Of a DNA stretch of 64,000 nucleotides, positions 45,413-58,069 are shown piece after piece. The first letter of the stretch is position 1. Each line of letters starts with the position of its first letter. The DNA comes from Aquila chrysaetos chrysaetos (Eukaryota > Chordata > Aves > Accipitriformes > Accipitridae). The DNA lies in NCBI RefSeq assembly GCF_900496995.4, contig NC_044023.1, forward strand, positions 22,452,453 to 22,516,452, given 5' to 3'. Under the pieces are notes generated by a model. It ran no database searches and was not told the origin of the DNA. It saw only the letters and a list, made by a program, of their open reading frames with translations. The position numbers and the translations under genes are program-made.

Positions 45413-48400
45413 TCCATTCCTAGTTTACTGAAGTGAAGGTTATCTGACAGGTCCATTTACATCTTTACTTTCACTATATTTAGGATGACACTAATGTTTA
45501 CAGGCTCCAGCCAAAGGAAGGCATGGACACTATCATACTAGATCCTCCGTTGTCATGTAGCAAACAGAGATTTTTCACCGTAGGTGACATTTGGTTTTGG
45601 TTCCGCAGGAGCGGTTGAACACGATAAGCAGCCACGCCAGTACAGACGAGCTGACAGCCAGGCTGCGCTTCCCCCTGCACCTCGGCCCTGCGGCGGAGAG
45701 AAAAAGGCAAAGTGGCAAAGAGTCATTTTGGTGCACCCTTAATTTTTGGTGATACTTTCAGCAGCAGGTTCTGATGCAAGTTCACCTGCTCTGCCTAGTT
45801 CATCAGAGAGCGACGGCTTTGACTGAAGCACTGTGCACCCCTTTAACGACGACGGGTTATGCTGCAGCAGAAGCAGCTGTGCCTGAGGAACCTCCGTACT
45901 GTGGTTGTGCGGACCTGACTCTAATATCACATTCCGAACCCATATAGAACTGTCCAGCCCTTATACCACTAGAAACCTCGTCTAGGTCCAAACTACCAAC
46001 GCAGAGAAAAGCTTTGCAGACCCTCAGCAATTCCCCTGAGCTGACTTCTATGCATTTCAAGCGTATGTACAGAAATACCTTCAAGGTATGCTACCTAACA
46101 CAAAAAATAGTATAGAAAGAGAAGGGCAATTATAGAGCTCCTTCTACCTCACATCCTTACATCACTTGAACAGCATAATAGGGCCTAACTGGGTTAACTC
46201 ACATTTTCTGAGACCTTTTTATATAGTGAAGGGGATACATAATGCAATCCAGCAAAGAAGAATAGACTTTTTTCCCTTGCCTCCAATGTAACTAAGGTCT
46301 TCTTTTGATCCCATGAGTTACACCTAATCCTCAGTGACTGTTTTTGGCTCACTCCTATAATCACTTATTTATAGAACTATCTTTATTATAGGAGCAGTCT
46401 CATTAAAACAAACGGGCCAGCATGAGCGGGTTGTTCATGTGCTTTTTTTTTTTTGCAGGGCCAGGGCCCAGCTCCTTAAAACCATTTAAGCACCTTAGTC
46501 CTACTTAAGCCCTGCATTCCCCTGGGTTTCATGCCTCCATGGCAGGGTGGGAGCACACGCGTACGCCGTCCCGGCAAGGAGGGGACGCGCTGCGAGCTTG
46601 CACCCTTGCTCGCGCTGGGGTCGGTTGGCCCTATAGCTCTGCCCTTAGTGGAGTAGTCAGAGCACAGCACCTAATTATTTTAATGACTGGAAATGAACTG
46701 TGAATTTTTTGAGAGCCGTTGAAGCAAAATGTTTTCAATCAATCTACCCACATTAATAACAGACTGTTAGAGATTGCTTATATCTTTAATAATACGATGA
46801 AGTACATCTGCTGTATTTCCCTAGTTAATATTAGGCCAAGTGTTAAAATATCAAACCTTGGCTTACATCCTTCTGATGAAATAAATGAAAAGGACAGAAA
46901 AGGAAAATCCCCAGGGGAGACCCGGCAGGGAATGAGTCGGGGACCGGCCCGAGCCACCCTGCTCCTCCGGCAGCATCCGCAGCGCCCGAGCGGCACCGGG
47001 GTCCCTGGGCAGCTGCGGGATGCTCTGCTGCAAAGGGCCCGGGTGTATCACCTCCAGACCAGCAGTTATTTCTCTGTCCCAGTTTTTGGTTATTCCTGCT
47101 CTAACTGTGCTGTTCATTGCTGATTTGCTTTTTCTTTGTATATCCAAGGAAATGCAAATATGGAATACAATGAGGAGGATGAGACGCTACAGCCAGTGTT
47201 TCCCAAAGAGTTTAGCGAGTGTGAGACCTCCGTTAGAGACAGAAGTTGAAGCAGCTTTAACAGACAATTTTCAGGTAGTTCTGAGCATCCATGCAGAAAG
47301 AAATCACCTAAAATCATGATTCATTTTTTAAAATGATGCCTGAGCTCACGTCTCTTAAAGATAAAAACGTCATTAGTAATTCAGGGAAGTTTTCATTCAG
47401 TCACAAACGCTGGCATGCAAGTTTGGTACACACAACCATGTAACAGCATTTAGCCCTGGGTTTAGGCGTCCGAGATGTCTCGGAGTCCCCTGGCAGAGCA
47501 GCCCCGGAGAAGGAGACCTTGTCCAGCCTCCCTGCGAGCGGAGGCAGAGCCATCCAGTGCCGTTAACTGCGCTTGCTCCTTGTGGAAGAAGCATAATGCA
47601 TATCAGATTGCAAATGGAGCAGAGATTAAACATAGCTTTTAATGGCTCTGCAAACACATTTGAGAAAAACATCAGCGCATTTAACACTAAATAAACTCCT
47701 TATTTTTTCCAATATGGCCTGCTTGCGTTCTGCTACAGCACTGCCTCTGTAGATGTGTTCCCACAACTCGGGCAGTATTGTAGTTCCTTAGTCTGTGAAC
47801 GTACGTGCATTTTTGCTGTTAGGCATAAAACGGACCAGAAGGTTTTTCACAGTGTGCTCAGACTGATGCCAACCACAGAAATCCTCCATCTCGAAGATCG
47901 GGGTCCACATGCCACAGCCAGGCTCTAGGTCAGTAATTAGCACAGTGTTCAAGGGATCGAGCCTTTTTTCTTCTCTGCTCCAGGAATCCTTTGAGGAGAT
48001 CATGTTCCTCAAAGAGACACTAGTTACTGGAATGGATTTAGCACATTTCATCTCAAAGGCTCTCCTCGCTGGGAAGGCCACAGATGCTGAAATTTCAGAC
48101 TCACGTGTGATCAGTTTGATAAGTTACACAGCAGTCTTCCTCCTCCCTGATTAGACATCTGCTCAAACTCTTCTGGAGAGAATACTCAAAATGAAAAATC
48201 AGGACAAATGACATTTCTTCAGTGCTAATGATTTTTTTACAGGTCACCTACCAGCACTCAGCACTCGGCTGCAGATGCACAGTGGCCATGTGGGACCACG
48301 TCCCCCCTGAGCACACAGAGCCCTCTGCAATTACGCCAGCAGGAAAATTCACACGTGTGCTGACCCCCTTGTAAAAACTGCCAGTTTTAAAAACCTGCCG

Positions 48401-50034
48401 GGTTTAACGAGAAAGCATCGGTGAGAAAACCTCTGTTCAGATACACTGCCCTTCTCCGTGCCTGCCTACGGCTGTGCTGCAGCAGCATCTGCTAGGACAC
48501 TGTGATCAGAACTGTGCCCCGGCAGTCATGTTCTCTCAATTTTTAAATACTGAATAACTTAACATCATAGTTCTGCTATTGAAATAGTCTTGTTTAGCTC
48601 ACATCACTTTAATAGGTCTTATTACTTAGATTTAGCTTGGCCCGCTGTGCACGCACACGGCTGATCCCAGAACAGCGTGAGTCCGCCAGCCCGTCTCCGA
48701 CCGCTCTTCCAGTGTCCCAGCTCCCCTAACTTGTCTCTTTGATGGAAATAATCATAGCTTATAGTCACCGCTACATCGCCTGCACCCTCCGGGCTGCTAA
48801 GCATCCAAGTGACCCCTGCAGTGCCTTTGCTTAGGCAGCCAAAAATCCCGAGGCTTGGTACGAGAGTGCAGTACTTTCTCTTGGCAAATAATGCTGCGTG
48901 TGTGATAGGGAGGGCCGGCGAATTCCCTGGCTGTGCCCATCATTCACAGAGCAGCGCTTCTCCGAAGCTGATAAACCAAAGAACCAAGATGAATTTCTCT
49001 TCAGTAATTTTCCTTTTGCCCATTACCGCGTGCACAATATAATATAACTGCACATTTCTTTGTGACTCAGAAATAAAGAATTGTTTAGATGTTTATTAAA
49101 CAACAGAGTTGAATGAAATTAGTCACATTATGTTGTCTGGAGTATGAAAGTTAATTGGAAGACACAATGATTTACTAAAGTTTGAAATCCCAAATGGGAT
49201 TTTGAGTAAGTTAATGACAACTAGAATCAGAATGTAACTGTGGAAAATGGAAATTTTATTTTAATTCCTACTGAAGTATTTTCGTAAATGAGCTTGCTCT
49301 CAACTCATTGTGAGAGGTTTATCACAGCTTGGTTTGCTGTTACATATTTAAATGTTATCCAAGGGTATGTTAAATATGGCGACCGGATCACATTCATCAT
49401 AGGACACTGGAATAGCAATTTAATTTTTCTGAATAAAACACAAGAGGGGAGTGAGAGTGGCAACTGGGAGGAATTTCCTGGACAAAGAAGATCAACAACA
49501 GCAACTGCCTGGTAGCTGAGGAGCAGGGGCAGCCCAGGAGCCCTGCCGGGCACCCCCAGCAAACCCCCCCATCCCACGGCGTTGCTCCCCGAAGGACCCA
49601 CGCAATGGTTTTGATAATGTAAATGCAAAATGTCAACACCGTCATTTCAGAAAAGCCAGCGTGGCATTTTCAGAATATGTTTCCACCTCCGTCTTTTGTG
49701 CCTGCACTCTTTTCTGGTGCTGTGGGGGATTTTTTTTCGGTAGAGGAGGCACATCTGCAGAAAATGCCGGCGTGTTTATTCCCTAGAATAAATACAAATA
49801 ATAGGAAGGGATCCAAATTCTCTCAGCAACAGTGGAATAACTCCACAATAGCCCACAGAGCCCAATGAACAACACACAAGGCTAAAACTGGATTTACACT
49901 GCATGCAGCGGAAAGGAAAACGCATGCCATTAACAGGAAAGCTTAAATCAGTGGAAGAAGGTGGAAATGTTGCTTTTCCTACTGAAATGCTTTTTAACGT
50001 GATTGCAAAGAGCCCGAAGTGCAGAAGCGAGGCA

Positions 50035-50050
50035 GCCACCAGATGGTGCA
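50035..50050 (+). promoter_or_regulatory. CTCF-like motif
   Basis: GCCACCAGATGGTGCA closely fits the CTCF core CCACCAGATGGCGC. Confidence 0.4.
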
Positions 50051-50544
50051 GGTGGCATCTCCAGGTCTCCTCGCTCCCGAGGTGGGCAAAGGCTTCCGAA
50101 AATGAGAAGCAGTGTTTGGTAAATGGTAGGGAAAGAGATGTTGTTTATTTTCAGTACCCTAGGAGTATTTCCAGCAGTGGAGTGTAATGAAAAGGGAGGA
50201 AAAAGAAAAAAAAAAGGAAAGAAAGAAAATAACAGAGAAGTGTCCCTGTATAATAACTGCTCTGTCACTGCTTGCGATGTATCGCATAGTGGGCTGGATG
50301 CAAAGTGGAGATGCTACGCTAACCGTGCTTTGCCTCAAAGGACCTTCAAAGGCCACAGTCATTTTACGAGGGCACAGAACTAAACTCTCCTGACTTTTTT
50401 TTTACCAGGATAGCACAGAATTTTTGCAAAGACATTTTTGTTGTTATCAAGAGATGATCAAATTCCCCCATCACATCATGCCAGGAAATGTAATCGTTTC
50501 CTCAACAACTTTCCATCCTCCTCCTCTCCCATGGAAGAGCCAAC

Positions 50545-50612
50545 CGCCTCCGCCTCCTCCTCCTCTTTCACCTCCTCCTCCTTCACCTCCTCCTCTTCCT
50601 CATCCTCTTCCA
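50545..50612 (+). repeat. Pyrimidine-rich CCT tract
   Basis: About 65 bases of CTCCTCCTC-type sequence with TCACC interruptions. The CACCTCCTCCTCCTT segment repeats. The minus strand is a purine tract that reads as poly-Glu in one frame, an artefact of composition. Confidence 0.85.
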
Positions 50613-53600
50613 TGAAAGCAGAGGCGCCAGCTGGCATTAAGAAAAAAATGGCCGTTTCCTTCTCTTTTCCTCCCCACCATAACATTTACGAGTTTCAATT
50701 TTACTTGTGTTTTCTACCACCAGTTTGGAGAAACTCCTTGCTGGCCATGAGCACGTTACCCGCCCTGGGAGCTGGGGACAGTCCCGTGAGCTGGTGATCC
50801 CTGACTGCAGGGAAGTTAATCCAGTTTGCACAAGTTGAGGACCAGATCCTCTCAGCATTTTATTACAATCTTCTTTTTCCCCTTCATTTCTTCTTACATC
50901 TCTCTCCCACTGATCCCTTAATCCTTGTGCTCAGCAGGTTGTTTATTGTTTATCTAAACATCTCCTACTGTTGTCTAATATTCCCTTCCAGCCTCCTTAA
51001 ACGTTCGGCTTCTCCTGCCCTTTCTTAGCATAAATCAGCCCAGGACTGAATTGCATTGCAGTCCTTTCAGTTTAACATCTGCTTATTTTTCTCCAGTTGC
51101 TCTTCCACAAAGTACTGTATTTCAAGACAATCTCGTAGCTCCAATATTTTGCTCCTCTAACAAACACGGAGCTCCCACAGAGCTCTGCTGAGAGACATCT
51201 GAGTTTACTACAGGTTTAAAGATCACACCTTTCCAGAAGCATCAGCTCTTGCACAACTGGAAATTAAAACTATGAACATCTTGTAGATTATTTTATCTTC
51301 AGTCAGAAATAGACTGCTTTCGCAGACTGCTATCTACTCATTCCTCTGCAAGGATAGAGAAAAAAAAAAAGATTATACAATGCTATAAGCTTAAAATGTG
51401 TAGAAAAGGGGAAAATAACAAATCTGAAACATTTGCAAGTAAAAGCATATCATGCAATTCAAATTCCTCTAGAATTTACAAAACAGAAAGTTGTCAAGTG
51501 TCAGTCCAAATTTCTCTTTACATTTCATGTTTTTCACCCCCACCTCCAAACCTCCCCCAAATTCCCAGTACACATGGCAGCGGGCTGGGGAGTGCCGATG
51601 AGCACGGTGAGCATGAATCCCCCTCCAGCAGAGCCGGCTCCTTCCCGGAGCTGACCAAAAGGGCGAATTACGGCTTCAGACTACTCATGGGTCCCCTCCA
51701 CGTAAAGGACAAATTGCCCTTGGATTGAAACGTGACACGGTCGCACTGGTAAGAAAGATAATCTGTAATTTAAGGAAGAGTAATCTGGGATAAGACGGTT
51801 TTACAGGGATCTAAATAATTCTTGAAATTGTTATCTACTGCATTTGAAAGTCCCCCCCATAAAGCTGGTAACTGTGTTCCTTTCTTTGCTCTCACTCCCA
51901 TTAGTATTGTAAATTTAATAATACTGCGAAGCTGCTTCATCAATGCTTGGCTTGCTGTCAAGCAGGATTTTTGTAAAAGCTGGCTGCCATGCTGTATGGC
52001 TGAACTAACAAACAGTATCCAAAGCCACCTTGGTTTATCTTTGCAATATACCCTCCTCCTTGCTCAGAATTGCTTTTAACAGCCATCAGCCCAACCGATA
52101 TCAGTACCATTCCAAATACTTTGTAAGTTCCTTTTGCACATCAAATATCTCTGTGAGCGTTCACTCATTTTTCCTGATTTTTCTAATTGCCCAAGACTAA
52201 ACAGCAAAGATATGACATTAAAATGCTTTGGCCATTGCCTTTTGAAACCTTAGTATCTCTCCAACCACCATCTTTTGCTTAAGCACAAAGGAGCAGGAGG
52301 TGGTTGGAAGCCGAGCTGGGTGACAACTGCAGAGAACACCGTATGGAGAGTTGGAGGGGATGATAATCCAGCCTGAGATGCCTGAGGAGCTGAGTAAGAC
52401 CATCGGGCAGAATTTGGTGGTCAGCACTGAAGTGCACAAAGAGACGCGGGGCTCCTGAAAAGCCACAGGAGCCTGTGGCAGAGCGGAGATGCTGCGCGGT
52501 GACTGACTGTGGCACGGGGTTTGTAACCTGCACAGCGAGGTGCGCTTGCTGGGAGGGGGGCTTACTAGTTTCCTCCATGAATGTATTGACCTAGTTTTCT
52601 GGCAATTCCTGGATTTATACTTAGGAAAAAATATTGTACTGACTTTTCAGAACACATACTGGAGAAGGGAAGTGGTGTTATACATATCAAGTAGGTCCTT
52701 TTTCAGTTACAGCCATTTTAGAACGGTTTAGCAATATATATATGAAATAAATGCAGTAAGGCTGCTACAAAGCTCATCTATACACTGCTTATTAATTCCA
52801 CAGTACCTCCCATCTGTGCATCACTTAAGGTGAAAATGTATGCCTTCCCATGCCTCCTAAATTATGTCTATTTTAAGAAATATTGAGTGAGACACCAGGG
52901 TTCAGCAGGACACTTTGTCAGCACATTGATTGGGATTTGCATGGCAGGGCAGTTTGTGTACAGTCCTGTTTCTCACAGCACGCCCGAGTGTTAACCACGA
53001 AGTGAATTCCCTTGCAATTTATAGCCTGTTCTTTTCAATTTGCTCCGCTAAGTCATTTGGCTCCTGACAGGTCTCAATTCCAAACGCTGGATTGTTCAGC
53101 ACAAAACAAAATGACATTGTTGCCCTAATCAATACGTACTCGTGGTAAACTGCAAGTGTATGTACGTCTCCCAGACTGGTTTTTACAACGGGAGTTTTTT
53201 CCTCCGGCTGCCCTGTGCCGTGGTTGCTGAGTGCAGGAGCTGGCTGCGGAGCCATCCCACCTGCAAGGGGCTGAAGCCATTCAACCAGAATTCAAACGCC
53301 AATACCCGTTATATCAAATGGAGACAAAACCGTGACATACATCCACTCGAGCTACCCTAAAGAGTGAAGAACATGCAAATATCTTTCTGTTCTTCATGTG
53401 CTACATTTCACAGGTTTTTTTTTTCTCCCATTTTTTCTTCTCGTTTTCTGTTCTTTTTATTTCCCTTCGTACTTCCCCACACTCCCTGTTGCACCTCCCT
53501 CGCTAGCCCACCATCCGCAGGCTCTCGCTGCCTTCCCATCTCCCACCTCCCACCTCCGCCCTTCCCCAGCCCGAGGCTCGCAGAGGAGGGCTGGGAATGC

Positions 53601-56600
53601 CAAGGAGGACCAAACCCAGCCCTCGTCACGCAGCCCGTGTCCTTGCAAGCGTACGACAAGCCCGTGGTCTTTCCGCCAGCACCGATTGTTGGGGAAACCT
53701 GCCTCCATGATTCCCCTGCAACAGAAATGGAAGCAGTGCTGCAATTTCCATTGCTCTTGCACAGCTCCATGACAGTACGTGCAAAGCAAGGGTGGCCAGG
53801 AGATCCCGTTCCTCCAGCCAGCCGCTCAGTTTGTTTCCTATCATTTAAACCCCTACTGGTGACTGGTTTGGGTGAAGAACTCTCAGAAACCAAAAAAATC
53901 CATAATAAGAATCAGATCAGGTAAAATAAAATACATACAGAGCCACCTTGGAAACTCAACTTTGCAACTGTGGAAATCCCACTCCTGCAACAGGAGCAAA
54001 GGGCTTCCTTCTCCGGTGGGTCTGGGACCGTGGCCAGCACGAGGAGAGATGGTGGAAAAGGAGGAATGCAAGTTCAAAGGTGTATTTGTGTCCCTGCACA
54101 GGAAATACAGAGCGATGTACTGGGATTGCATCAAAAAGCACTGATTTCCTACTGATGGGAGCGAAAGAAAAGGCAAGCTCACTGTCAGCCCTGCACATCG
54201 GTAGTGCAGCGCAGGCCCAGGGAGATGACAAAGAAATGCCTGTAGCATTTTCTCGCAGCATCTTGAGCCTTGCTGCCCAGCACCGTGGAAGTGATGCCAT
54301 CCTCTGTGAAAACATACAGGAAGCTGCCTTCCTATTTCTGCAGAGTAATGTGTGAAAAACACCTTACAGATTCTTCAGTTCAGAGGGACTATTCCAGCCA
54401 GAAAGTAATACTTAATGTCACTATCCGCCATGGACAGAATAGTGGTTACACCTTTGCTGCTACGCAGCAAGCTTCAAAAGAATGAAAAAAATAAAGACAA
54501 ACAAAGAGATGTTAGAGGAGACAAACAAATAGATGTTAGCGATACACTGGCCTCTGCTGACAGCACCTTGTCATCCCTGGGAAAATCCTGCCACATTTTT
54601 GTCTGAACAGTTTCCACTAATGAAGTTAACCAGCATCCCAGAAATAACACACAGATGTTATATGGCATTACACTATCACATATTGATTAAAAAACCCCAA
54701 TGCCTCCATGGCAGGAGTAGCCGTTTTAGCTACATTTTCAGAATCGACATATTTAAATATTGGAAGATTGCTGCCAGACTTTACCTTTACGCAGCGTAGC
54801 ACCGCACGGGGTGGGTCAGACTCCGTCTTTAAATATTTACAAGACATCCGCTGTCATCTTGCTTGGAGACGGCAAGGCAACCTGAAAGCTCAGAGAAATA
54901 TAATATCCCTCTCCCTCTCTTTCCTGGCTGCAAGGTCCAAACGTGCTTTCTCTACATTCAACCTTGATCAACTTTCCCCTGATTTTTCTGTGCCGTGTCT
55001 CAGTATTTAGATTGCCTGTCATTAGCACAGGGCCAGAAACAAAGTCAGGTTTTTGGTTTCCCCGTCCCTGATTTTCAGACCGTCCGAGTGAGAATGAGAG
55101 TCCCAAGAGCTGCTCCAAGGGGAACGACTGCCAAGAGCCCCGCGACCGGCTCCCGTCGTGGCTGCTCAACCATGTACATGCCATATATGTTCTGGGTCCT
55201 TTGATTGCTCTGAGAAGCTCTGCTGGTTTTAGTCCACGCAGTACTTACAGCTTCTGTGTGCGAAGCTGCAGAGGGGCACTGGAAGAAGCAGGTCCAAAAA
55301 TCCACCCTGTAAGTGCAACGGTGCAAAATGTGCCAGCACCGCGTAATTAATATCAATCACCACCAAATACAGAGGACTCGACATTCAAAAGAAACCTGGA
55401 GGTAATTGCTTGTCAATCTACCTTTTAGGCCATGCATTTGCTGATAGGTTTGTGTGAATCCTCATCTATGGTGGCATAAAAAGCATACGTGCTTTGTACA
55501 AACACAGCCAATGGGTGCTATATTTAAGTTTAAGTAAAAACCATCTAAAGAACAGATGGAGCAGGGCATCTACAAACCAAAAATAGACATTTCTTTAAAA
55601 ATAGATGAAAGCAACATTTAATTTAGTTCAAAGGTTGAAATGAACCATTAAGAAATCTAGGCTCATCTAAATACCTACTTGTCATGTATATTTAATTGTT
55701 TTCATTTCCATTTCCATTTGGATTGTGCTCTGCGCTTACACAATGACCACAGCTTGTCCTGAAGTGTCTGACCATGGAGAAAGATCTTATAGTATTCCTA
55801 AATGGAGAAGAGGAGGAGATTTCTGGGCAAAAATAGATGCCAAAAACACCCAAAAGGCTGTTATGAAGAATTATTAGTCAGTCCCTGAGTGGGAACCAGT
55901 GTGCTTGGCACAAAGAAAGTACAAAAGCAGGGGTATGTAGCAGGGCAGCAACAGGGCAACACATTACAAATATGTGAGTCTTAAAAAACCCTGCTACCCG
56001 AAGACAGTTTGGTAGAACACGTCACATAGGAAATCACCATTTTCCTTCCTTTTCTTCAAACCAGGACAAAACTGTGGAAAGCATCACTCCTTCCAGAGAG
56101 CAGCAGCCCAGCAGCTCCGCGCAGCCGGGCTCGCCCCTGCCCATCGCTGCTCTCCCCTGCGTGTGGAGGGTTGTTGTACGTGACCTAGAACTTCTGGGGT
56201 GGGAGATACTAACCACTTCATTAGTATGACATCAGCTGCAAAGGGTATTTTAGAAGTAGCTAATTAAGAAACTTCTGATAGATCTAATGTGAGCAGATAC
56301 ATGATGTTTGCAGTTACTCTGCCTGCAGGTTCCAGACTGCAGCTCTAAACATGTTTTTCAGAGTCCTTGAAAAATTCATTTTCTTCACAACTCTACTCAC
56401 TATTTATTAATTACTCTTATTCTGAATTCTGGATCACCATAATTTCCTCACTCGTAATTTTTCCCTCTCTTTCTTATTAAAATGTAGTCAGGAACCTGAG
56501 TACACGCCTCCTGGTTTTGAGTGTTTTCACCTTTGGGCAGTAGGTGTGGGGAGCCCATTTCGCTCTGTTTGAAACAAGGGAAGGGCAGTAGAATATGAAA

Positions 56601-58045
56601 ACTTCTGTGTCATAGATCCAGTTTTGTTTCTGGCCATCAGAAGTTTTTTCCAAGCCAGCAGCCTCTCTGTGACCAGGTTTCCCCCATATCAGGTACTTCC
56701 ATGGCCCCAGCAGTGCTGTACACGAGATCCTCAAAGTCTTAAATATTTTCTCTTTGGAAACTCCTGCCAAGGAAGGTTGTTTTTCAGTTGAGATACCGAA
56801 ACGCAAAGAGATCAAGACCTGGCAGTGCTTGACCATGCAGAGAAACTGTTTTCTCAGTACAAGTGGCACCTTAAACACCAGGATATTTTTTCTGCACATG
56901 TACGATTCCAGAGAGGTTTCTGTGTCCGTGGTCCCAGTGCTGGTTAAGCATCTGGCTGGAACTCCCTGATCTTCCGAACAGCTGTGGCCAGAGCTACTTC
57001 AGCAGGTTTGCCATCATAGCTGTGTCAATTAGAGGCATGAAAATGTGTCCTACTAACTGGCTTCATTACGAAAACAAGTTATTACATGTCGATTCAACTA
57101 ATGTGAGCATAAAAAAAAAAAAATCTCTTTCTTAAGCATCGTTTGGACAGATGGTTTTTCCCTCTTTGTGAAAAGTTTGGGTTTTCAACACAAGCTGCCT
57201 CTCCAGTGGAGAGGAGGTGGGGTAATCATCTCCTAATTAACGCTTGACTGGCTGAAAGCACATTTTTTGAGTAGAAGGTATTAGACGTAGTTTTCTCACA
57301 CAAAATTCAGACATAAAAAAGAAATCATAAAACCACTACTCTCTTGGTTAACATCAGGAAAATTTGTATTCAAAAAAATACTACAACTGGGGTCCTGATT
57401 CTTTCCCATTTTACACCATCTTGCAAGAAAAACCTGAATAAAGGCTACTCAGGAGTCCAAAGTCTATTTTCTTAGGAGGTGAACCACATACAACCAAAGA
57501 ATAAAGTGACAATTCCTTCATGTTTCTGACTCAAGGATTAGAAAAATAGTCTCAGCAACACTGATCAATGGGAACTTCAAAGAGAAATGTGGACCATCTA
57601 TTACATTTTCTCCCAATTACCCTCCTTCTGCTGAGAATTGCATTTTATGTGCCTCCTAGGCCTCAAAAAAAAAAAGGGAGCAGGATTTAAAAAAAAGCTC
57701 ATAAGAGAGTTTTACCTTTTTTGTTGTATCTAAACACCATACAGCTAGTTAAGGTGGTGGTAAATTCTGAACTGCTGGTGCAGGTGGGACCAGTTCGATG
57801 GTCTCTGCGAAATCATAAGATTTTTTTTTTTTTTCACTTTGTAGCCAAAGCAAGTAAAGGAAAAAGGTATTAAAACATATTTTGGGGTTGACCCACCCCC
57901 AAAAAAAGTTTCATTGACTAAACATTTGAAAAACTTATTTCAAGGTGACTTAGTAGCTTTTGTCCAGCCTGGTTAGGTTTTACAGTCCTTTAAAGCCTCC
58001 AAGATGGCATTTTTTAGCTAACCATGAAATGAAAGCACCATTTTG
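50613..58045. other. Intergenic, no gene recognised
   Basis: No recognisable gene. At 53360-54362 unusually many overlapping open frames of 110-186 codons occur on both strands, none with a known domain. Homopolymer A and T runs are scattered (for example 51360-51370, 57111-57121, 57821-57834). Confidence 0.5.
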
Positions 58046-58069
58046 AAAAAAAAAAAAAAAAAAAAAAAA
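58046..58069 (+). repeat. Poly(A) tract, 24 A
   Basis: A pure A run without a recognisable retroposed sequence before it. Confidence 0.8.

Larger units (their letters stand above)
43661..50034. other. Intergenic, no gene recognised
   Basis: Mostly AT-rich. A short CpG-containing patch at about 46910-47045 supports overlapping open frames on both strands, without known domains. No RNA gene or further transposon was recognised. Confidence 0.5.

Noticed and set aside
46863..47319. Cluster of 90-134 codon frames near a small GC-rich patch
   Set aside because: Frames on both strands overlap, none has a known domain, and the patch is short.
50476..50685. Minus-strand acidic 69-codon protein with poly-Glu
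   Set aside because: Translation of a simple purine tract; no splice or start evidence.
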